A stretch of DNA of 33,336 bases. Source: a bacterium. Lineage in GTDB: Bacteria; Chlamydiota; Chlamydiia; Chlamydiales; SM23-39. Location: assembly GCA_021811265.1 (NCBI GenBank), contig JAJZPH010000018.1, positions 1-33,336 of the forward strand. The letters run 5' to 3'. Shown here in pieces: positions 1 to 7,733 of the stretch. Below the pieces are notes generated by a model. The model was not told the DNA's origin. It saw only the letters and a list, made by a program, of their open reading frames with translations, and searched no databases. Each line of letters begins with the position of its first letter. The stretch's first letter is position 1. The position numbers were made by a program, and so were the translations under genes.

Positions 1-1664
1 ATGGTGAAGAAAAGTTTTTTACCATTGAAAATGAGTACATGCAGCTCGTCTTTTCTTCTCTCGGGGGATCTCTGGCAGAAATCAACCTCCCTTTTAAAAA
101 CAAGGAGCACCCCTCAAGAGCGGTTCAGGAAATAGAAATTGATCGAGAATTGATCAGTAAAAATCCAGAAAATGCCAGTTTTCCTCTTGGCTCTTCATCT
201 CTCGGCGGATTTTATCCTTTGATTCGTCGCCCCGTGGCAACTCCACAAGGAATTATCAGCCACCCTCGCTATTACTCGCTGCAAGTCATCGATGAAAACT
301 CACCTGCTGCGGCCACGCACCTCTTTTCGCTTACACGCCAGGAGAAAAACCTCTTAGTGTTTACTGGTGTGTCTGCAGGCAGAAAAATCACGAAAACCTT
401 TGCTTTTTCTGAGAAAACCCCCTATTTTTTCGATGTCACTATTACAATCGAAGGAAATGCGAAAAATCTTTGGCTCTCATCGGGAGTTCCCGAGGTAGAA
501 CTCACTTCTGGAGCGCCAGCTCCCATATTAAAATACCACTTCACAAAGGGGCAGAAAAGTAGCGTGGAAAAAATTGATCTGCCAAAAGATGCGATCACCG
601 TTACTTCCACGAAGCCCGATTGGGTGTGCAATTCCAATGGGTTTTTAGGGCTCATCTTAGACCCTATCGATGGGATTGCTTCTGGCTATCGCGCTGCAAA
701 AATAGATGGAACACTCCTACCTACGCGCCTCACCCTCTTGGATCCACAGCACTATTCTGCAGAAAACTATCCAGGCTATCAGCTCTTCCTGCCATTAAAA
801 GAAGGAGAAAACCATTTCCGTATCTTTGCCGGCCCTTTTCAAGATCAAATCCTCTCAGAAGCTGATGCGAACTTTTCCGATCTTAAAACCGGCTATACTC
901 CCGATTACGAAGGAGCACAAAGCTATCATGGCTGGTTTGCCTTTTTGTCTGAGCCCTTTGCCAAGTTTCTCTTTCTTTTGATGAAGCTCTTTTTTAAGGT
1001 TACCCACTCTTGGGGTTTTTCGATTATTCTTCTGACCATCGCGCTTCGCGTCATGCTTTACCCTTTGAACTCTTGGTCCATCAAATCCAATGCAAAAATG
1101 CAAGAACTTGCGCCTAAAATTAAAATCATTCAGGCCAAATTCAAAAAAGATCCCAAACGCCTCCAAATCGAAACCATGAAGGCTTACCGAGAAGGAGGGG
1201 TCAATCCTTTCATGGGATGTCTACCCATTTTGATTCAAATGCCCTTTTTGATTGGAATGTTTGACCTGCTCAAATCCACATTCGAGTTGCGTGGAGCTTC
1301 CTTTATTCCGGGATGGATTGACAATTTGACAGCTCCCGATGTGCTCTTCAGCTGGAGCCAACACATTTTTTTCATTGGCAATCAGTTCCATCTGCTCCCG
1401 ATCCTGCTTGGCCTCATTATGTTCATACAGCAAAGGATGAGTGCAAAACTCCCTAAAAACCGCAATGAATGGACCGATCAGCAAAGACAGCTCTATGTCA
1501 TGGCTTGGATGCTTCCGCTATTTTTTACTTTTATGTTTTATCAGCTTCCTTCGGGGCTGAACATCTACTGGTTTTCCTCTATGGTTTTGGGAATCGTACA
1601 ACAATGGTGGATGACAAAAAAAACAAAAGGGACAGAACCGTGCAAGCCTGGGAAGCCTTCCTAA
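1..1664 (+). CDS. yidC: Membrane protein insertase YidC (5' end outside window)
   Basis: This is the Oxa1/YidC insertase that integrates proteins into the inner membrane, alone or with SecYEG. The reading frame is open to the first bases of the window (FTIENEY precedes the first internal Met at base 39), so the N-terminal membrane anchor is missing and the first ATG is not the true start. About the first 300 visible residues form the periplasmic beta-sandwich domain. The conserved insertase core follows from about residue 320, with the groove arginine in ALRVMLYP, the amphipathic EMKAYREGG-like region (here TMKAYREGG), NPFMGCLPILIQMPFLIGMF, and the closing LPSGLNIYWFSS. The C-terminus is short and basic. 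dnaA starts inside the last 61 bases in another frame. The yidC-dnaA pairing is also found in Chlamydiaceae (family knowledge). Confidence 0.95.
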   Translation, partial: GEEKFFTIENEYMQLVFSSLGGSLAEINLPFKNKEHPSRAVQEIEIDRELISKNPENASFPLGSSSLGGFYPLIRRPVATPQGIISHPRYYSLQVIDENSPAAATHLFSLTRQEKNLLVFTGVSAGRKITKTFAFSEKTPYFFDVTITIEGNAKNLWLSSGVPEVELTSGAPAPILKYHFTKGQKSSVEKIDLPKDAITVTSTKPDWVCNSNGFLGLILDPIDGIASGYRAAKIDGTLLPTRLTLLDPQHYSAENYPGYQLFLPLKEGENHFRIFAGPFQDQILSEADANFSDLKTGYTPDYEGAQSYHGWFAFLSEPFAKFLFLLMKLFFKVTHSWGFSIILLTIALRVMLYPLNSWSIKSNAKMQELAPKIKIIQAKFKKDPKRLQIETMKAYREGGVNPFMGCLPILIQMPFLIGMFDLLKSTFELRGASFIPGWIDNLTAPDVLFSWSQHIFFIGNQFHLLPILLGLIMFIQQRMSAKLPKNRNEWTDQQRQLYVMAWMLPLFFTFMFYQLPSGLNIYWFSSMVLGIVQQWWMTKKTKGTEPCKPGKPS

Positions 1665-2941
1665 CAGAATTAGAGAAAAAATTTGGCTCTGAGTGCGTCC
1701 ATAAATGGCTCCGTACGTTAAAAGTCTTGCGATTCGACGCGGCCAATCTCTATCTGGAAGCAGAAGACTCATTCCAAGCCAACTGGTTCGAAGAGCACGT
1801 AAGGCCACTGCTCATCTCTTTCAAAAACAGCAATGATCGTCCCATCCAGGTCCATTTATCCTCGCCGCAGAAAAGAAAAGAAAAAAAGAAAAACAACTTT
1901 TTTTCTCCTTTTCTGTCCATTGATTCAGATCCTCTCGATCCTCAAATGACCTTAGAAAATTTTCTTCCATTGTCAGGCAATGAAATGGCGCTTCGGTTCG
2001 TGCAGCAGATATCTCTTTCTGCACAACACTCCTTCAACCCCATTTTTTTCTATGGCAGCTCTGCAACGGGAAAGACCCATCTGCTCAATGCCACCGCTCT
2101 CGCTTTTCAAAGCCTTGGAAAAAAAGTCTTTTTCGTCCATGCAAAAACCTTTACCGAGCAGTTGGTTGCAGCGCTTCGACAAGGAGCTATGTTGGAATTT
2201 CGAAAAACCTACAGAAAAGCAGATCTCTTAATTATTGATGACGTCCATCTTTTTGCAAAAAAAAGCGCTACACAGGAAGAGTTTTTCCATACTTTCAACG
2301 CTCTTCATACAACGGGAAATCCGATCATTTTGAGCTCTCATTTATCTCCCTCTTTTCTCACTGACATTGAGCCGCGCCTCATTAGTCGATTTGAGTGGGG
2401 CATTACGATTGCTCTGCCAGATCTAAAAAAAAAAGAAATACTCTCTGTTCTTGAAAAAAAGCTGAACCTCATGGAGCTAAACTTTACAGAAGAGGCCAAA
2501 TCCTTTCTTTTGGAAAAATTCTCCTATCATCTCAAAAAGATCCATGGCGCCCTGCAAGCGCTTCTACTCAGAAACAATCCTCTGCCTCCCAAAATAGATT
2601 CTACAATTTTAATCCAATCTCTTGCCGATCTTTTGGAGCAAGAAGAAAAAACCGCCCTAAATGCCGACTCCATCCTGCAGGCAGTAGCTCACCATTTTGG
2701 GATTCGAATAGAAGATATTTTGGGCACGTCGCATGCCAGAGATTACTCACTTCCTCGTCAAGTAGCCATGTACTTTTGCCGTCAAAAATTGAAAATGCCC
2801 TACATGAAAATAGGTGACCTATTTGAGCGCGATCACTCTACAGTCATGACCAGCATCAAATCCATTGCTCGCATGCAAGAAAAGAAAGAAGAGCTTTTGT
2901 CCACTCTTTTGGAAATCGCCAGAAGCTTTGAAAAGACTTAA
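1604..2941 (+). CDS. dnaA: Chromosomal replication initiator protein DnaA (divergent paralogue)
   Basis: This is an AAA+ initiator that binds DnaA boxes and opens the replication origin. The chosen ATG (MVDDKKNK) gives 445 residues, close to the family length; an in-frame extension upstream would run 135 bases further into yidC and is not DnaA-like. Residues 13-80 resemble domain I. Residues 88-98 form a very basic linker. Walker A is GSSATGKTH (151-159), Walker B is LLIIDDVHLF (208-217), and EPRLISRFEWG (256-266) is the box VII arginine region. The domain IV DNA-binding signature ends in RDHSTVMTSIK (409-419). Two family positions deviate: the P-loop has GSSATGKT rather than GGxGxGKT, and the sensor I segment reads SSHLSPS rather than the usual SSDRxP. 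Chlamydiae carry two dnaA genes and the yidC-linked one is the counterpart here. It overlaps yidC by 61 bases, suggesting translational coupling. Confidence 0.92.
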   Translation: MVDDKKNKRDRTVQAWEAFLTELEKKFGSECVHKWLRTLKVLRFDAANLYLEAEDSFQANWFEEHVRPLLISFKNSNDRPIQVHLSSPQKRKEKKKNNFFSPFLSIDSDPLDPQMTLENFLPLSGNEMALRFVQQISLSAQHSFNPIFFYGSSATGKTHLLNATALAFQSLGKKVFFVHAKTFTEQLVAALRQGAMLEFRKTYRKADLLIIDDVHLFAKKSATQEEFFHTFNALHTTGNPIILSSHLSPSFLTDIEPRLISRFEWGITIALPDLKKKEILSVLEKKLNLMELNFTEEAKSFLLEKFSYHLKKIHGALQALLLRNNPLPPKIDSTILIQSLADLLEQEEKTALNADSILQAVAHHFGIRIEDILGTSHARDYSLPRQVAMYFCRQKLKMPYMKIGDLFERDHSTVMTSIKSIARMQEKKEELLSTLLEIARSFEKT

Positions 2942-3486
2942 ATCTTTATGTAGCCACCAGGAGTTGTTCCTCCAGGAGTTGCAGGCAACTTCCCTGGTAT
3001 TGCGGGAGATGGTGGAGGCATTCCTTTTCCACCTGGTATGGGAAGGGTAAAAGGTTCAGGTTCCTGGCCCGCACAAATTTTTCCAACAATGTCTCTCCAT
3101 TTTTCCACAGTTTCGACAAAGAGAGGAGCAAAGCGGCATAGAGCCATCGCATCCACGCCAAGCCCCATCTCGAGACGAGCGTGCAGCAAAATCAATTCCT
3201 CTTTGACAGCAACTCCACAGCCACCGCCCGCCATCTGTCCACCCAGCATCGATCCTTCCAACAGCCTTTCATAAAGCTTGAGACGGATTTTGTCGTCTTT
3301 TGGAAGACCGTCGAGCAGAGGAGAGTAAAGATACAAACTATCGGAATTGGGCTCATAGGTAAGGTGAAGAGAAAAAGTGTTGTCAATGCCTAAAATACAG
3401 GTATTGTTTTGGTCAAATTCCAATCCTGTAAGGTTCAATTCCTTTCCAAACTCTTTCAGATTGGCTTTTGCGTTTTCGTAAGACAT
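2938..3486 (-). CDS. Type III secretion chaperone, CesT/Slc1-like
   Basis: This is a small acidic chaperone of the CesT/SycE class, which binds type III effectors in the cytosol and delivers them to the secretion machine. The start ATG (MSYENAKANL) follows AAGGAGG with 5-base spacing; it gives 182 residues. An upstream in-frame TTG is rejected. The fold signature is visible as helix 1 (YENAKANLKEFGKEL), beta strands (NNTCILGIDNTFSLHLTYEP and DSLYLYSPL), and a helical dimerisation region with RLYERLLEGSML-type sequence. Residues from about 148 to the end form a Pro/Gly-rich tail ending PGGYIKI, which is not part of the classical fold. Its placement next to glgX matches the slc1 (CT043)-glgX (CT042) neighbourhood recalled for C. 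trachomatis, where Slc1 serves TarP and other early effectors. The stop codon shares TTAA with the dnaA stop on the other strand. Confidence 0.85.
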   Translation of the reverse strand: MSYENAKANLKEFGKELNLTGLEFDQNNTCILGIDNTFSLHLTYEPNSDSLYLYSPLLDGLPKDDKIRLKLYERLLEGSMLGGQMAGGGCGVAVKEELILLHARLEMGLGVDAMALCRFAPLFVETVEKWRDIVGKICAGQEPEPFTLPIPGGKGMPPPSPAIPGKLPATPGGTTPGGYIKI

Positions 3487-3609
3487 CAAATCCTCCTTAG
3501 CAAGGATTAAAATTTTTTCGCCGCTTTTAAAAGATGATTTTTTCTATCAAAAGGTCAATAAAAAAAGGTAACACAAAAAAGCGTTAACCCCAAATCATCA
3601 GCCGACCGA

Positions 3610-3804
3610 CTATTTAATTGTAGTTTTTTCCTTCTTATTCTTCAATTTTTTCTTCTTGTTCTTCTCAAGATTTTTTTCAAGACGCTCTTTGATGTTGCCA
3701 TCGACGACCAATACACACGTATTCTTCTCGTCAAATTTCAAGCCTGTAAGGTGCAGTTGCTTTCCCAGTTTTTTCAAATTATCTATTGCGTTTTTGTAAG
3801 ACAC
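3610..3804 (-). pseudogene. Truncated tandem duplicate of the T3SS chaperone gene
   Basis: The first 38 or so codons (VSYKNAIDNLKKLGKQLHLTGLKFDEKNTCVLVVDGN) are clearly homologous to the start of the chaperone at 2938-3486 (SYENAKANLKEFGKELNLTGLEFDQNNTCILGIDN). After that the similarity ends and the frame runs into a Lys/Asn/Glu low-complexity tail with a stop, 64 residues in total. The start codon is GTG where the parent has ATG, and the Shine-Dalgarno sequence is weak. The reading frame continues upstream to base 3939 without similarity. The duplicated DNA also includes part of the upstream flank (both copies carry a variant of TAACACAAAAAA). It lacks the dimerisation and substrate-binding parts, so it is most likely a relic, though a short expressed peptide cannot be excluded. 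Confidence 0.7.
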
Positions 3805-3981
3805 AAATTTCCCTTCAAAGCTTTTAACGCCTTTCACAAAAAGATCAATACGAAAAATTAACACAAAAAAATTTTTGTACCAAGTCAAAATCATCACAAC
3901 TGTCTGACCTCTGCTGCAGTTTCTTGAAAAACAAGACATTTTTATCTCTCAAAAACCATAGAAAAAGAAGTTTTTTTCATA

Positions 3982-4010
3982 TTGCAAGTAAATGATTATC
4001 TTCTTAGAGT
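3982..4010 (+). promoter_or_regulatory. Candidate sigma70-type promoter for glgX
   Basis: A TTGCAA hexamer and a TAGAGT hexamer are separated by exactly 17 bases, about 80 bases before the glgX start codon. The match is moderate and was found by eye. Confidence 0.35.
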
Positions 4011-4087
4011 GCGAAAAGAAGGCGCAATGGTCACAAAATTCTTAAGAAATGCAGAAAAACTAAGCCTTTAGAGAGGATATTCGCATA

Positions 4088-6103
4088 ATGCCAGATGGCA
4101 CCATTTTAAATTCTTTAAGCATAAAAGATGGGATTGCATACCCACTCGGAGTCTCCCAATCAGCAGGTGGTTTGAATTTTGCCATTTTTTCCGAACATGC
4201 AGCACAAGCCTCTCTTTGCCTTTTTCTACCAGATCTCATCGAAATCCCTCTGACCCTTCCGCACCATAAAACGGGAAATATTTGGCACATCCACATACAG
4301 AACCTTCCTAAAGAATTTGCCTATGGATATCGCTTTGAAGGAGCTTTCTTACCAGAAAAGGGGCTTTTATACGATCCGGCCAAGATATTGACCGACCCTT
4401 ATTCTAAGTTGGTCTATACGCCTCTTGTTTGGGAAAAGAGAAAAAAGCTGGAGCAGATTTTAAGTTATTATTCGGAAGAACAATTCATTGCCTTTGATTG
4501 GGAAAAAGTTGCAAGACCCAATCTTCCGCTTGCCTCTCTTATCATTTATGAAATGCATGTGCGTGGCTTTACAAACCACCCCTCTAGCAAAGTAAAGCAT
4601 CCTGGGACTTTTCTCAGCATTATCGAAAAAATTCCCTACCTGAAATCCTTGGGAATCAACGCTATAGAGTTAATGCCTGTCTTTGAATTCGATGAGCGCT
4701 CCCATCCCACGGAAGGGCTATGCAACTATTGGGGATATGCTCCGCTGCACTTTTTCCAGCCCATGAACCGCTATTCTACTGAAAAAAAATTCGGGTCTGT
4801 ATTGAGAGAATTCAAAGAAATGGTCAAAGAACTTCACAAAAACCAGATCGAGGTCTTCCTAGATGTGGTCTACAATCATACAGGAGAAAATGGCCACCAA
4901 ATCTTGAATCTTAGAGGAATCGATAATCCCACTTATTATCTTCTCGATGAAAAGAAGCAGAACCTCAACTATACAGGCTGCGGCAATACCTTTCATTGCA
5001 ATGAAGTTGTTGCACGCCATTTAATTTTGGACAGCCTCCGTTATTGGGTTTCTGAAATGCACGTGGATGGCTTTCGCTTTGATCTCGCCTCCATTTTAAC
5101 GCGAGGAGAAAAGGACGAAGTATTTTCTTTTGCTCCTATTTTAAAGCTTATGCGAGAAGACCCAATCCTTTCTCAAACAAAACTGATTGCAGAGCCTTGG
5201 GATGCAGCAGGCCTTTACCAACTAGGGCACTTTCCCCATTTTGGAAAATGGTCGGAATGGAATGACTTTTATAGAGATAGCGTGCGCAGATTCATTAAAG
5301 GAACCCAAAATCAGACGAGTGGCTTTGCCACAGCCCTTTGCGGATCGCAAAACTACTACGATAAATGGGGATCTTCATCCGCTAGCATCAACTTCGTCAC
5401 CTCACATGATGGATTTACAATGAACGATCTTGTGAGCTACCAGCAAAAACACAATGAAAAAAATCAGGAAGAAAACCGTGATGGGACCAACAATAATGAA
5501 AGTTGGAATTGCGGACAGGAGGGCCCCACAACCAATCCGGAGATTTTGAAACTGCGAAAACGACAGATGAAAAACTTTTTCACAGCCCTTCTTCTCTCTC
5601 AGGGCATTCCCATGATTCTCATGGGCGATGAATATGGGCACACACGCACGGGAAATAACAATGCCTGGAGCCAGGACAACGAAGAAAACTGGTTTTTATG
5701 GGATCGGCTGGAAAAAAACCAAGATCTTTTCCGCTTTCTTTCTCTTTTGATCGCTTTCCGCAAAAGCCATCCCCTCTTCTGTAGAAGCAAATTTCTGAAA
5801 AAAACAGACATTGACTGGCACGGATTAAAACCCTTTGAGCCCAATTGGGGAATAGAAAACAAGTTTTTGGCATTTTCCCTCAAAGAAGAGTTTGAACCTA
5901 ACATGTATGTTGCCTTCAACTCCTTTCACAAAGAAGTAGAACTCTTTTTGCCTCCCCATCCCAAAGAAACTAGATGGTACCGTCTTACTGATAGTTCCAA
6001 AGAATCTCCCGACGACTTCATTGAAAAACCCACAACACTTCCAACTCTCAGCAGCTCCTACATCCTACAACCCTACTCTTCCTTCATCGCGGTCCCTTCC
6101 TAA
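4088..6103 (+). CDS. glgX: Glycogen debranching enzyme GlgX
   Basis: This GH13 isoamylase-type enzyme hydrolyses alpha-1,6 branches of (phosphorylase-trimmed) glycogen in the cytosol. At 671 residues it has the expected length. An N-terminal CBM48-like domain (GVSQSAGGLNFAIFSEHA) precedes the TIM barrel. The four GH13 regions are visible: DVVYNHT (259-265), DGFRFDLAS with the presumed nucleophile D332, AEPWDA with the acid/base E369, and SHDGF with D441. The C-terminal part is a beta-sandwich (MYVAFNSFHKEVELFLPP). The start is preceded by AGAGAGGA at somewhat long spacing. It is divergent from the T3SS chaperone and its remnant. Glycogen metabolism is conserved across chlamydiae, and the chaperone-glgX pairing is syntenic with C. 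trachomatis as recalled. Catalytic residues all appear intact. Confidence 0.95.
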   Translation: MPDGTILNSLSIKDGIAYPLGVSQSAGGLNFAIFSEHAAQASLCLFLPDLIEIPLTLPHHKTGNIWHIHIQNLPKEFAYGYRFEGAFLPEKGLLYDPAKILTDPYSKLVYTPLVWEKRKKLEQILSYYSEEQFIAFDWEKVARPNLPLASLIIYEMHVRGFTNHPSSKVKHPGTFLSIIEKIPYLKSLGINAIELMPVFEFDERSHPTEGLCNYWGYAPLHFFQPMNRYSTEKKFGSVLREFKEMVKELHKNQIEVFLDVVYNHTGENGHQILNLRGIDNPTYYLLDEKKQNLNYTGCGNTFHCNEVVARHLILDSLRYWVSEMHVDGFRFDLASILTRGEKDEVFSFAPILKLMREDPILSQTKLIAEPWDAAGLYQLGHFPHFGKWSEWNDFYRDSVRRFIKGTQNQTSGFATALCGSQNYYDKWGSSSASINFVTSHDGFTMNDLVSYQQKHNEKNQEENRDGTNNNESWNCGQEGPTTNPEILKLRKRQMKNFFTALLLSQGIPMILMGDEYGHTRTGNNNAWSQDNEENWFLWDRLEKNQDLFRFLSLLIAFRKSHPLFCRSKFLKKTDIDWHGLKPFEPNWGIENKFLAFSLKEEFEPNMYVAFNSFHKEVELFLPPHPKETRWYRLTDSSKESPDDFIEKPTTLPTLSSSYILQPYSSFIAVPS

Positions 6104-6187
6104 GGAACGAACTGCTCCATATTTTCTAGAAAAGAAAAATAAATGTTGATACTCTTCAATAAAACAAGGATAGGTGAGGAGCTGCTA

Positions 6188-6832
6188 ATGAAAAAAATCT
6201 TGTTTGTGTATACTCTTCTTTTTTCTTTCTCGTGTTTACTTTTACCTTCTTGTGCTTCCAAGCAAAAACCAGCCGCACCATCTGCTGCTTTCCAAAAAAA
6301 AGCCCCTGCTGTTGTGATTGCCCCTATCGTTGATTCTACAAATTGCGACACCAGTTGGAGCTTGTCAGAAGAGCTCACGACTCTTATCTACAAAAAAGTG
6401 CAAAAAAACCAAAAGTTTATCCTTCCCTCCTATGACACCCTAGAAAATGAGCTCTCTTTTTCCCACAATCCCTTCGGAAACGATCTTAGCTGGCTCAAAA
6501 AAAGCTTTCCCTCGCACCAATTTGTTGTCTTTCTCGAACTGGTCGAGCATGAGATGAAAGGATCTGCAAAAAACAACCTCCTCTCTCCTCGTTCCATGCA
6601 CCTGAACATGTCCATTAGAGTTCGCATCGTGGATCTCAGGGGGAAAAAGCCCTCCCTCTTACTACAAGAATTGGTCCAAAATAGTTATTTTATCCCCCAT
6701 ACTCTCACTCATGTAGATTACACGCACACCAGCTGGGGCTCTAAAGACTATCTGTCCACTCCTCTCTACCAGGCGCACTCAGAGCTCCTCGAAGAGGTAG
6801 CAGAGCGAATTGCTGATTATATCAACCCTTAA
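6188..6832 (+). CDS. Conserved lipoprotein of unknown function
   Basis: This is a 214-residue lipoprotein. The start ATG (MKKILFVYTLLF) follows GTGAGGAG with 6-base spacing; an upstream in-frame ATG at 6143 lacks such a site. A hydrophobic signal sequence ends in LPSC, a plausible lipobox, with the lipidated Cys at residue 20. The mature part begins with an Ala/Pro/Lys spacer, then VVIAPIVDSTNCDTSWSLSE, a pattern like the first strand and helix of periplasmic lipoproteins of the LpoB/curli-assembly (CsgG-like) alpha/beta type; this is only a resemblance. No catalytic motif is recognised. It sits 84 bases after glgX and 13 bases before the CPBP protease gene, which is followed by PP2C with an ATGA overlap, so the three are probably cotranscribed. 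Likely anchored in the outer membrane or at the periplasmic face. Confidence 0.75.
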   Translation: MKKILFVYTLLFSFSCLLLPSCASKQKPAAPSAAFQKKAPAVVIAPIVDSTNCDTSWSLSEELTTLIYKKVQKNQKFILPSYDTLENELSFSHNPFGNDLSWLKKSFPSHQFVVFLELVEHEMKGSAKNNLLSPRSMHLNMSIRVRIVDLRGKKPSLLLQELVQNSYFIPHTLTHVDYTHTSWGSKDYLSTPLYQAHSELLEEVAERIADYINP

Positions 6833-6845
6833 TAGGGAAGGTAGA

Positions 6846-7733
6846 ATGAAGGGTTTTTGGTTAGAACTCTTTCAAAATAGCCTTTATTCTGCTCTCCTTC
6901 TTTTTCTTTGGGGAATATTAGGAGCAATTGTTGCCATCCACAATCGATGGTTTTACCTCAGACCCTTGCAAGATCGGAAAAAAATTCCCGTTTCTTTTTC
7001 TGCCCTTTGTCAAGTAGTCACACTTTTTTTTCTCTCCGTCTTTCTCGTCGGGCCTCTGCTCCTGCATCTCCTCCAGCCCCTTTCCTCTTCTTTTCCCATC
7101 GCGGGCATTTCATTTGATTCGTTTTCGTCTTTCATTCCGGTCTTTGTCACCTTTCTACTTCTGATCAGGTTCTCCTACAGTTGGCACAAAGATGCTTTGT
7201 TCTTTTTCTTTGCTCCACCTTTTGTGGAAAACCCTTCGATTGCGAAGAATGCAATTGCCAGTTTTTTTGCCTGGTGGATCCTCTTTCCCATCGTCACCTT
7301 TACCCATCAATTATTGACAAATGCCACGCTCTTTTTCTTTCACCTTCCCAATCTACCCGATCAGGTAGCCATCGAATTTCTCAAAATGAGCCTTTCTTCC
7401 CCTTTAGCCTTTTTTTTAGCTCTTCTTGTCCTTATCATATTCGCTCCGGTCTCAGAAGAGCTGCTCTTTCGAGGATATCTGCAGAATTGGCTCAAAAAAC
7501 AGATCGGAAGGAATGCTGCTCTAATTGTAACGTCGCTCTGTTTTGCTTTTTTTCATTTTTCGACAAGCCAGGGCCTGAACAACATCCCTATTATCGCATC
7601 TCTTTTTACCTTGGGTCTTGGGATCGGGTTTGTCTACGAAAGAGAGTGCTCTCTTTCTGCTCCCATTCTTCTTCACTCCTTTTTCAATTGCACGAGCGCT
7701 CTAAACTTCGCCTACCTGCAGGGGCCGCAATGA
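6846..7733 (+). CDS. CPBP-family intramembrane metalloprotease
   Basis: This is a 295-residue polytopic membrane protein of the CPBP (CAAX protease and bacteriocin-processing, Rce1/Abi) family. About eight hydrophobic segments are visible. The family motif EExxxR appears as SEELLFRGYL (E204, E205, R209), followed by the second conserved motif CFAFFHFS with its histidine, and the third hydrophobic motif GLGIGFVYERECSLSAPILLHSFFNC, which carries the conserved HxxxN (HSFFN). All presumed metal and catalytic positions are therefore present. The start ATG lies after GGGAAGG; a TTG at 6810 would overlap the lipoprotein and is rejected. The stop codon overlaps the PP2C start (ATGA), so translation is likely coupled. 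The substrate is unknown; bacterial members act in peptide maturation, immunity or membrane-protein turnover. Confidence 0.9.
   Translation: MKGFWLELFQNSLYSALLLFLWGILGAIVAIHNRWFYLRPLQDRKKIPVSFSALCQVVTLFFLSVFLVGPLLLHLLQPLSSSFPIAGISFDSFSSFIPVFVTFLLLIRFSYSWHKDALFFFFAPPFVENPSIAKNAIASFFAWWILFPIVTFTHQLLTNATLFFFHLPNLPDQVAIEFLKMSLSSPLAFFLALLVLIIFAPVSEELLFRGYLQNWLKKQIGRNAALIVTSLCFAFFHFSTSQGLNNIPIIASLFTLGLGIGFVYERECSLSAPILLHSFFNCTSALNFAYLQGPQ

Noticed and set aside
3805-3939. Upstream extension of the chaperone remnant (MSCFSRNCSRG...)
   Set aside because: It lacks similarity to the chaperone and corresponds to the duplicated non-coding flank.
4027-4071. 14-codon frame MVTKFLRNAEKLSL before glgX, a possible leader peptide
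   Set aside because: There is a purine-rich stretch before it but no attenuator structure or repeated regulatory codons; chance is sufficient.
7181-7729. Long in-frame extension upstream of the PP2C phosphatase
   Set aside because: It lies over the CPBP protease coding region in another frame and has no PP2C similarity; the ATG in the ATGA overlap is the sensible start.
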